DNA of 64,000 bases. Source: Candidatus Zipacnadia bacterium (GTDB taxonomy: Bacteria > Armatimonadota > Zipacnadia > Zipacnadales > UBA5352). Shown in pieces: positions 14,880-21,733 of this stretch (its first letter is position 1; each line of letters opens with the position of its first letter). The stretch covers positions 89,660 to 153,659 of the forward strand of contig JALGSU010000011.1 in the NCBI GenBank assembly GCA_029821735.1. The letters run 5' to 3'. The notes beneath the pieces are model-generated. The model was given only the letters and a program-made list of their open reading frames with translations, had not been told where the DNA came from and made no database searches. A program made the position numbers and the translations under genes.

Positions 14880-16424
14880 ATGGACAACCAGGCCCCCCGT
14901 GACGGTCAGCAGCCGCACCAGCGTGTTCCCCTGAGTGCCCAGCCTAATACGCCGGCGCCAGGGCCGGCCTCATCTGGCGGCGGAGGCGGCGGCTCGCTGG
15001 GCATCATCATCCCGGTGGTCATCGGCATTATCGGCATCGTCATACTGGCCGTATGGCTAACGAAGAGTCAGGGCACAACTGAGGTCACGCAGCGCGAGCC
15101 CGCCGCTCCCGTCCAACCTGCCACCTCGGACCAGCCTGCTCAGTCGGCGCAACCTGCGCAGCCTGCACAGCCAGCCCAACCCGCACAGCCGGCTCAGCCG
15201 GCCCAGCCAGCCCAACCCGCGGCCCAGCCGGTTCAGGGCGGCGGCTCGGCGGGCAGCGCATCGGGTTCGTGGCCTGTGTTCCGGGGGGCCAACCTTGACA
15301 ATATCAGCCCCGAAAAGGTCACGCTTGCGCGGAGCTGGCCGGCGAACGGCCCTGCGAAACTGTGGTCGGTCAAACTCGGACGCGGACATGCAGGCGCGGC
15401 GATCCGCGACGGTCGCGTCTATGTTCTTGACTATGACGAGAGCGCGGGCGCGGACACGCTGCGCTGCCTCTCTCTCGACAATGGCAACGAGATATGGAAG
15501 CAGTCCTACCCGGTGCAGCTCAAGTACAACCACGGTCTGTCGCGATCCGTGCCGGTGGTAACCAAGGACTACGTCGTGTCGATCGGCCCGCGCGGGAATG
15601 TCATGTGCTGCAAGGCCTCCTCAGGCGAGGTCGTCTGGAAGAAGGACCTGGTCGGCGAGTACGGCCTGAAGGTCCCATCGTGGTATCTGAGCCAATGCCC
15701 CATCGTTGACAACGGTAAGGTCATCATCGCCACCGGCGGCAAGGCTCTGATGATCGGCGCCGACCTCAAGTCAGGCAGCGTCGCGTGGACCTGCCCCAAC
15801 CCCGGTGGCTGGGAGGCCACCTACGCCTCGATCACGCCGATGAATCTCGGCGGCACGAAGACCTACGTGTACCCGACCACCGCCGGCGTGGTGGGCGTTT
15901 CGGCCGCAGGCAAGCTGCTGTGGAAGTTCGACGGCTGGAAGGTCAGCACCGCGAACTGCCCGAGCCCGGTGGACTGCGGGAACGGTCGCATCTTCCTGTC
16001 CGGCGGCTACAACGCGGGGAGCATGATGATAAAGGTCAGCGGGGGCAGCGCGTCTCAGGTCTTCAAGATCGACCAGAAGACTTTCGGCTCTCACCAGCAC
16101 ACGCCCATACTGCATAGTAACCACCTCTATGGCGTGAGCATCGCCGACAAGCAATTCGTCTGCCTCGACCTGAACGGCAAGCGCGTGTGGGAGAGTGGCC
16201 ATACCTCCCGCTTCGGCCTCGGCCCGTATCTCATGGCCGGGGGAATGTTCTACGTTCTGGGTGAAGATGGCACGCTTGCACTGGTGGATGCGTCAACCAG
16301 TAGCTACAATGAACTTGCGCGGGCCAAAGTCGTCGGCGCAAATGCGTGGGGTCCCATGGCCATCGCGGGAGGCCGCCTGGTGCTGCGCGACGAAGATACT
16401 ATGGTCTGTCTGGATGTGAAGTAG
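14880..16424 (+). CDS. Membrane-anchored PQQ-like beta-propeller with Gln-Pro-Ala repeat linker
   Basis: This 514-residue protein starts at ATG 14880 behind GAGGTGA. After about 40 polar residues a single membrane helix (LGIIIPVVIGIIGIVILAVWL) anchors it as a type II protein. A low-complexity (QPA)n linker follows, probably spanning the periplasm or cell wall. The C-terminal domain, from WPVFRGANLDN, is a PQQ-like propeller with blades such as LSLDNGNEIWKQS and CKASSGEVVWKKD. It is closely related to the exported propeller at 30985-32190 (shared LWSV.L..GHAG and a following hydrophobic pattern). It is first in an operon of Fe-S and flavoprotein genes, so a redox role is plausible, but cofactor binding is not shown. 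Confidence 0.82.
   Translation: MDNQAPRDGQQPHQRVPLSAQPNTPAPGPASSGGGGGGSLGIIIPVVIGIIGIVILAVWLTKSQGTTEVTQREPAAPVQPATSDQPAQSAQPAQPAQPAQPAQPAQPAQPAQPAAQPVQGGGSAGSASGSWPVFRGANLDNISPEKVTLARSWPANGPAKLWSVKLGRGHAGAAIRDGRVYVLDYDESAGADTLRCLSLDNGNEIWKQSYPVQLKYNHGLSRSVPVVTKDYVVSIGPRGNVMCCKASSGEVVWKKDLVGEYGLKVPSWYLSQCPIVDNGKVIIATGGKALMIGADLKSGSVAWTCPNPGGWEATYASITPMNLGGTKTYVYPTTAGVVGVSAAGKLLWKFDGWKVSTANCPSPVDCGNGRIFLSGGYNAGSMMIKVSGGSASQVFKIDQKTFGSHQHTPILHSNHLYGVSIADKQFVCLDLNGKRVWESGHTSRFGLGPYLMAGGMFYVLGEDGTLALVDASTSSYNELARAKVVGANAWGPMAIAGGRLVLRDEDTMVCLDVK
15132..15232 (+). repeat. In-frame Gln-Pro-Ala tandem repeat
   Basis: About ten copies of a degenerate CAGCCNGCN-type 9-base unit encode QPAQPAQPA. Unit variation at third positions argues for selection on the protein linker rather than recent slippage. 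Confidence 0.75.
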
Positions 16425-16451
16425 ACACTGAGCGTGGTGCGAGGCAGCTTC

Positions 16452-17429
16452 ATGAGCGCGTCAGATTTCCACAGGGCGGCGGCGGCCGCCCTGTGCTGTG
16501 TGCTGCTGGCAGGCGGATGTGCGCGCCGGAGCGAGATCGCCGGTCAGGTGGCGGAGACTCAAGGACGCATCGACCAGGCGGAGGCGACGGCCGTCACCGT
16601 CGAGCAGTCTCTGCGTTCCTGGACCGAGATCGAGCCCATCGCGACCGGCCTCGACCAGCCGCGCGGCATCGCGATAGGGCCCGAGGGCTGGCTGTACGTC
16701 GCAGGTGACTCCGAGGTGCGCGTCCTGAACTCAGACGGCTCGCTGCGCGTCCGCTTCGATGTCCCGGGCGAGCCACGGGCGATCGCCGTCGGCGACGACA
16801 GCGCAATCTACGTGGCGCTCACCGAAAGCTTGCTCACCCACCGTGCGGACGGCACGCTGCTGCATAACTGGGATCCGCCCGGCGACCGCAACTACCTGAC
16901 CTGCGTTGCGCTTACGGGCACGACAGTCTACGTGGCTGACGCCGGCGAGCGTGCGATCTACGTGCTCACCGGGTCCCATGTGGGACGCATCGCCGAAGAA
17001 GACGAGGCCGCGGGCATCCCTGACCTGATCGTGCCCAGCCCGCACATGGACGTCGCGGTTGCGCCTGACGGCAACATCATCGTCGCCAACCCCGGGCACC
17101 GCCAGGTGCAGACCCACTCGCCCGACGGTGCACTGCTCAGCAAGTTCGGCACCGCTTCGATGGAGATCGACGGGTTCGGCGGATGCTGCAACCCGGCCGA
17201 CCTCGCCGTGCTCGCCGACGGGCGCATCGTCACGGCAGAGAAGGGCATACCGCGGGTAAAGGTCTGCAACACTGACGGGACAATTGAGTCGGTCATCGCG
17301 CTGCCTGAAGATCTTGATACGCGAGCCAAGGGCCTCGATCTGGCCGTGGACGCCGATGACCGCGTACTTATGCTCGACCCGGACGCACGAAACGTACGCA
17401 TCTTCGTCAGAGACGAGGTGGCGCAATAG
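16452..17429 (+). CDS. NHL-repeat-type beta-propeller lipoprotein
   Basis: The preferred start is ATG 16452 (MSASDFHRAAAAAL) behind GAGG, giving 325 residues. The N-terminus is a lipoprotein signal ending in LLAGGC, so the protein should be tethered to a membrane. Repeats such as LDQPRGIAIGPEGWLYVA and MDVAVAPDGNIIVANPGHRQV are NHL/SMP-30-like blades. A GFGGCCNPADLAV segment adds paired cysteines. NHL propellers usually mediate binding rather than catalysis. It lies 27 bases after the first propeller gene, and its stop overlaps the next start by one base. It probably contributes a surface-exposed partner in the same assembly. Confidence 0.78.
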   Translation: MSASDFHRAAAAALCCVLLAGGCARRSEIAGQVAETQGRIDQAEATAVTVEQSLRSWTEIEPIATGLDQPRGIAIGPEGWLYVAGDSEVRVLNSDGSLRVRFDVPGEPRAIAVGDDSAIYVALTESLLTHRADGTLLHNWDPPGDRNYLTCVALTGTTVYVADAGERAIYVLTGSHVGRIAEEDEAAGIPDLIVPSPHMDVAVAPDGNIIVANPGHRQVQTHSPDGALLSKFGTASMEIDGFGGCCNPADLAVLADGRIVTAEKGIPRVKVCNTDGTIESVIALPEDLDTRAKGLDLAVDADDRVLMLDPDARNVRIFVRDEVAQ

Positions 17430-17683
17430 TGAGCGAGGACAAGAACAAGGGACGCCGCGAATTCTTCCACACGCTGGGCCGCGTAGCCGCGAGCGGCGCA
17501 CTGGTTGGCGGCGTGGGTTACCTGACCGCTCGGGCAGGCAAGGCCTGTCTGCACGAATTCCGCTGTAAGGGCTGTTCGGAACTGAAGGCCTGCTGCGAGC
17601 CGCAGGCGCTGATGATGCGTGCGCAGATGCAGCGCGAAGGCAGGCTGCAACCACAGAAGGAGACCGGCGACGGCAATGTCTGA
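17429..17683 (+). CDS. Small twin-arginine-signal protein with cysteine cluster
   Basis: This 84-residue protein starts with GTG at 17429, sharing one base with the previous stop. Its N-terminus GRREFFHTLGRVAASGALVGG looks like a Tat signal (RRxFF followed by a short hydrophobic stretch). The mature part has CLHEFRCKGCSELKACC, five cysteines that could bind a cofactor or form disulphides. It overlaps the next gene by eight bases. I do not recognise the family. Its position directly before a Tat-type polyferredoxin suggests it is exported with that protein or acts as its small partner. Confidence 0.65.
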   Translation: MSEDKNKGRREFFHTLGRVAASGALVGGVGYLTARAGKACLHEFRCKGCSELKACCEPQALMMRAQMQREGRLQPQKETGDGNV

Positions 17684-18446
17684 TGATTCACAGACCAGCG
17701 ACCGCCGAGGGTTCCTGGACAAGGCTCTGCGCGCACTCGGCCTCCTGTTCGCCGGGGGCATGGTGGGCCATCTGGCAGCACGCGACGACACCGATGACAT
17801 GGTGTGGCAGATCGATCCGGACAAGTGCATCGGCTGCGGGCGCTGCGCGACCGAGTGCGTACTCGCACTCTCGGCGGTCAAGTGTGTGCACGAGTGGCCC
17901 CGTTGCGGATACTGCGAGCTGTGCTTTGGCTACTACGTCGACCAGCGCGTGGACGACCTCGAGGTCGCCGAGAACCAGCGCTGCCCGACCGACGCGATTA
18001 AGCGGGCCCCGGTTGAGGACCCATACTACGAGTACATCATAGATGAGCCCAAGTGCATCGGCTGCGGCCTGTGCGTGAAGGGCTGCAACGACTATGGCAA
18101 CGGTTCGCTGGTGCTGCAGGTCCGTCACGATCGCTGCCTGAACTGCAACGAGTGCTCGATAGCGAGGGCCTGTCCGGCAAACGCTTTCCAGCGCGTGCCG
18201 CGCGAACATCCTTACCTGCTGCGCACGCTCGGTGACGAGGACCTTCACGAGGAGCCGGCGGCATCGTCCGCGCCAGAGCCGTTCCAGCGCGCGCCCGAAC
18301 CGGCGTTCGAGCCCGCTCCCGATCCCGGCGCGTCTCCCGAGCCGCTTGACCTGCCGGCTGGCGAGCCAAGTGCCATCCCACCCACCGCAGGGGGCGGGCT
18401 GGGTCCGCCTGAACTCAACGGAAGGATGGGCGCGGGGGACGTATGA
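17676..18446 (+). CDS. Tat-exported polyferredoxin-like 4Fe-4S protein
   Basis: The start is ATG 17676 (MSDDSQTSDRRGFLDKAL) behind AGGAG, giving 256 residues; the track's start at 17619 lies in the upstream gene. SDRRGFLDKALRALGLLFAGG is a good twin-arginine signal. Cysteine sets follow: CIGCGRCATEC, CGYCELC, CIGCGLCVKGC and CLNCNECSIARAC, enough for about three or four [4Fe-4S] clusters. A proline/glutamate-rich tail of about 60 residues ends the protein. It resembles the periplasmic ferredoxins (NapG/MauM type) that pair with NapH-like membrane proteins, and such a gene follows with a four-base ATGA overlap. It probably carries electrons on the outer face of the membrane. Confidence 0.8.
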   Translation: MSDDSQTSDRRGFLDKALRALGLLFAGGMVGHLAARDDTDDMVWQIDPDKCIGCGRCATECVLALSAVKCVHEWPRCGYCELCFGYYVDQRVDDLEVAENQRCPTDAIKRAPVEDPYYEYIIDEPKCIGCGLCVKGCNDYGNGSLVLQVRHDRCLNCNECSIARACPANAFQRVPREHPYLLRTLGDEDLHEEPAASSAPEPFQRAPEPAFEPAPDPGASPEPLDLPAGEPSAIPPTAGGGLGPPELNGRMGAGDV

Positions 18447-19735
18447 ACCGACTGGCGATCGTGCTGATCGTGATGGTTATGTGTCTCTCGGTGACATTCG
18501 CGGCCACCGAGAACTTCCCGCCGCCTGAGTTCGAGAGCGGCTACACCTTCCCCGAGTACACAACGCCCGATGCGCGCGCGCAGCTCTTCTCTATCATCGA
18601 CATCATCGTGCTCGTCGCGGTCATGCTGCTCGGCGCCTGGTTCTCGATCCGCAAACGTTCGCGCTCACACGTCATCATGCTGGTGCTGTTTTCGCTGCTC
18701 TACTTCGGCTTCTACCGCAAGGGCTGTATCTGCGCCATCGGGGCCATCCAGAACGTGGCGCTGGCGATCGGCGACCCCGAATATGTTCTCGGACTGGTGG
18801 CCGGCGCGTTCTTCGCGCTCCCGCTGCTCTTCGCACTCTTCTTCGGCCGCGTATTCTGCGGCTCGGCCTGCCCGCTCGGAGCGGTGCAGGACATTGTTCT
18901 GCTCCGTCCCCTGCGTGTCCCCCGCTGGCTGGAGGACGCTCTGGGGTTGATCCCGTTCGTGTTCCTCGGCGTGGCGGCGCTCTACGCCTGGACCAACACC
19001 GCGTTCCTGATCTGCCGCTATGATCCGTATATCGCTTTCTTCCGCCTCGGCGGGTCAATGCCTGTGGTCATCGCGGGCGTCGCGCTCGTTCTGGTGGGCA
19101 TGTTCGTCGGCCGGCCCTACTGCCGGTTCATCTGCCCATACTCGGCCCTGCTGCGCGTCTGCAGCAGTATCGCCCGCGACCCGGCGCGCATCACGACCCA
19201 TGAGTGTATCACCTGCCACCTGTGCGCGAACTCGTGCCCCTTCGGCGCGATCCGCCCGCCCACGCCCGAGAACGTCGGGCCAACCGGTCGCGAGGGACGC
19301 GGCATGCTCGTGGGACTGGTCATCGCGCTGCCGGTGATAATGGCCGTCGGCGGCTGGCTGGGCTACCAGTCAAGCCACGAACTCTCGCGGATGAACTACA
19401 CGATCCAGCTTGCCGAACGCACCTGGGCTGAGCAAAACGATACGGTCGAGGGCACTACCGAGCAGTCGGATGCGTTCTACCATCTGGGCATGGCCAATGA
19501 AGGGCTGTACCGTCGGGCCGCCGAAATCAGAATGCGGTTCGACGTGGGCTCAGCAGTTCTTGGCGCGTATCTGGGCCTGGTTATAGGCCTGAAGCTCATC
19601 GGCTTGAGCATCAGGCGTCGTCGCGACGTCTACGAGATTGATCCTGCGGCGTGCTTCACGTGCGGCAGATGCTACCAGGTCTGCCCCCTGGAGCGCCTGC
19701 CAGAGGACAAAGCCGCGGAAACCGGGAGCGAGTGA
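18443..19735 (+). CDS. NapH/NosR-like membrane 4Fe-4S protein
   Basis: This 430-residue protein begins with a signal-like or first membrane helix (MNRLAIVLIVMVMCLSVTFA). It has about six further hydrophobic helices. Two CxxxCP motifs (FCGSACPLGAVQ and CRFICPYSALL) are typical of NapH, NosR and related quinol-linked proteins. CITCHLCANSCPFGAI and the C-terminal CFTCGRCYQVCP bind [4Fe-4S] clusters. Members of this family pass electrons between the quinone pool or cytoplasmic donors and periplasmic acceptors. It overlaps the ferredoxin gene and its stop directly abuts the next start, so it should be made in step with the Tat ferredoxin and the collagen-stalk propeller. Confidence 0.82.
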   Translation: MNRLAIVLIVMVMCLSVTFAATENFPPPEFESGYTFPEYTTPDARAQLFSIIDIIVLVAVMLLGAWFSIRKRSRSHVIMLVLFSLLYFGFYRKGCICAIGAIQNVALAIGDPEYVLGLVAGAFFALPLLFALFFGRVFCGSACPLGAVQDIVLLRPLRVPRWLEDALGLIPFVFLGVAALYAWTNTAFLICRYDPYIAFFRLGGSMPVVIAGVALVLVGMFVGRPYCRFICPYSALLRVCSSIARDPARITTHECITCHLCANSCPFGAIRPPTPENVGPTGREGRGMLVGLVIALPVIMAVGGWLGYQSSHELSRMNYTIQLAERTWAEQNDTVEGTTEQSDAFYHLGMANEGLYRRAAEIRMRFDVGSAVLGAYLGLVIGLKLIGLSIRRRRDVYEIDPAACFTCGRCYQVCPLERLPEDKAAETGSE

Positions 19736-21733
19736 ATGGCTGTGCAAACGCCGGGCGACGCCACACAACCGGGCGGGCCCAACAATCAGTACCGCGCTGC
19801 GCTGGCCGTGGCGCTCGTCGCCGCGGTCTTCATCGCGCTCGTCTTCGGGTTCCTCCTCGCCAACCTCATCAGGGCGCGGACCGCTGACCCCACCGACACC
19901 ACGCGCATCGAGCAGATGCGTGCCGAACTGCTCAAGGATCCCGCCAACGAGGAGATCCGGGAGGGAATCCGCCAACTCGACCTGCAGGTTCGCGACACCT
20001 ACTACCGTACGCGACGCTTCGCCATCCAAGGGCTCTTCCTGCTCTTTGGCGGCATTGTCGTCTTCCTCATCGCTCTGCACATCGCGGTGACCGCCGCACG
20101 TGGCGCGCCCGCACCTCGACCGGCGGCAGGCTCGGAGGCGGTGCTGGGCGCGGTTCTCGCCAGACGCTCCGTGGTCGCGATCGGTCTGGTTCTGGCGGGC
20201 CTGCTGGTGGGGCTTGCGGTGCTTTCGCGGCACGATTCCACCGCGGCATACGTCAAGGCCGCTGAAGTCGCCGAGAAGAAGGCCGCTCACGAAGCACTCA
20301 TGGCCGCCCTCAAGGGCGACCCCGGCATATCGGGCGCGGCGGGCATGTCCGGCGCTTCCGGAGCGCCAGGCGCACCGGGCGCTCGAGGCTACACCGGCGG
20401 GCGCGGGGGCCAAGGTTCACAAGGCGCCCAAGGGCCGCAGGGACCCGCGGGTCCTGCCGGACCTCCCGGTCCACCAGGACCGCCTGGAGGCGGTGCGGCC
20501 CCAGACCCCACCGATGCCGACTATCCTGACGCGGATGAGCTGGCCGTCAACTGGCCGCGCTTCCGCGGCTGGAACGGTTCGGGCATCGTCGACGATGGCG
20601 AGGACTACCCGACCGAGTGGGATGGCGCCAGCGGCGACGGCGTCCTGTGGACCGCCGAGATTCCACTGGCCGGCGAGAACTCGCCGATCGTGTGGGGCGA
20701 CCGCGTCTTCTGCGCGGGCGCTGACGAGACCACTCGCGAGATATACTGCTACGACGCGAATTCGGGTGAACTGCTTTGGCAACGCCCTGTCGCGAGCGAA
20801 TTCAGCGCGGAAGATGAACCGCCCGAGACCACCGATGAGGTAGGCTACGCGGCGCCCACCATGGCCACCGACGGCAGCCGGGTTTTCGCGATCTTCGCCA
20901 ACGGCGACCTCGGCGCTTTCGACTTCGAGGGCAACGAGTTGTGGGTGCGCGCAATGGGTCGGCCCGAGAACATCTACGGGCATTCGACCTCGCTCATGAC
21001 GTGGCCGGGGATGGTCATCGTCCAGTTCGATCAGGGCAGCGATCCTGAGGAAGAGCTTTCCGCTCTCGTCGCCATCGAAGCGTCCACCGGCAAGCGCGTC
21101 TGGGAGACGCCCCGCCCGGTCGTCAACTCCTGGTCATCGCCGATCCTCATCGAGCATGAGGGACGCAGCCAGATCATCACCGCGGCGAACCCGTGGGCTA
21201 TCAGCTACGACCCGGCCACCGGAGGCGAGCTGTGGCGAGCCAACTGCCTGCACGGTGACATCGGCCCATCGCCGGTCTACTGCGGCGGGACGGTGTTCGT
21301 GGCTCAAGACGGCGCGGACCTCGTCGCGATCCGCCCCCACGGCACGGGCGACGTCACCGACAGCCACATCGCCTGGAAAACATTCGGCAATCTGCCCGAC
21401 ACCGTCAGCCCTCTGTGCGACGGACGGTATCTCTACGTCATCACCAGTTGGGGCATGCTGACTTGCTTTGATATGGGCGGCAAGCAGCTCTGGGAGCATG
21501 ATCTCGAGGCGTCCTTCTACGGCTCGCCCGCTCTCGTGGGCAACCAGATATACATCGTCGACCAGGACGGCGTCACCCACATCTTCCGAGGCGGCCACGC
21601 CTTCAAGCAGATCAGTCTTGCCCCCCTTGGGCAGGCCTCGAACTGCTCGCCGGCTTTCGCAGCCGGCCGCATCTACATCCGGGGCGAGGACACGCTGTTC
21701 TGCATCGGACAGGAGCGGGAGACGCCAGAATGA
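19736..21733 (+). CDS. Membrane protein with collagen-like Gly-X-Y stalk and PQQ-like beta-propeller
   Basis: This 665-residue protein starts at ATG 19736, immediately after the previous stop, behind GGGAG. It has hydrophobic helices near residues 20-45, 98-120 and 140-160. Residues about 194-253 form a collagen-like Gly-X-Y run (GDPGISGAAG ... GPPGPPGPPGG). The rest, from NWPRFRGWNGSG, is a PQQ-like propeller with blades such as CYDANSGELLWQRP and YDPATGGELWRAN. Collagen-like repeats form trimeric rods, so the propeller may be displayed as a trimer away from the membrane. It overlaps the NuoE-NuoF gene by four bases. Both the redox role and the trimer are inferred. Confidence 0.8.
   Translation: MAVQTPGDATQPGGPNNQYRAALAVALVAAVFIALVFGFLLANLIRARTADPTDTTRIEQMRAELLKDPANEEIREGIRQLDLQVRDTYYRTRRFAIQGLFLLFGGIVVFLIALHIAVTAARGAPAPRPAAGSEAVLGAVLARRSVVAIGLVLAGLLVGLAVLSRHDSTAAYVKAAEVAEKKAAHEALMAALKGDPGISGAAGMSGASGAPGAPGARGYTGGRGGQGSQGAQGPQGPAGPAGPPGPPGPPGGGAAPDPTDADYPDADELAVNWPRFRGWNGSGIVDDGEDYPTEWDGASGDGVLWTAEIPLAGENSPIVWGDRVFCAGADETTREIYCYDANSGELLWQRPVASEFSAEDEPPETTDEVGYAAPTMATDGSRVFAIFANGDLGAFDFEGNELWVRAMGRPENIYGHSTSLMTWPGMVIVQFDQGSDPEEELSALVAIEASTGKRVWETPRPVVNSWSSPILIEHEGRSQIITAANPWAISYDPATGGELWRANCLHGDIGPSPVYCGGTVFVAQDGADLVAIRPHGTGDVTDSHIAWKTFGNLPDTVSPLCDGRYLYVITSWGMLTCFDMGGKQLWEHDLEASFYGSPALVGNQIYIVDQDGVTHIFRGGHAFKQISLAPLGQASNCSPAFAAGRIYIRGEDTLFCIGQERETPE
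20315..20493 (+). repeat. Collagen-like Gly-X-Y coding repeat
   Basis: About twenty near-continuous GGN-NNN-NNN codon triplets encode Gly-X-Y, with proline-rich GPPGPPGPP at the end. Base-level repetition is limited, so the repeat is conserved at protein level. Confidence 0.8.

Noticed and set aside
15132-15232. QPA repeat as a DNA-level minisatellite
   Set aside because: Units vary at third codon positions while keeping the amino acids, so it is better explained as a protein linker.
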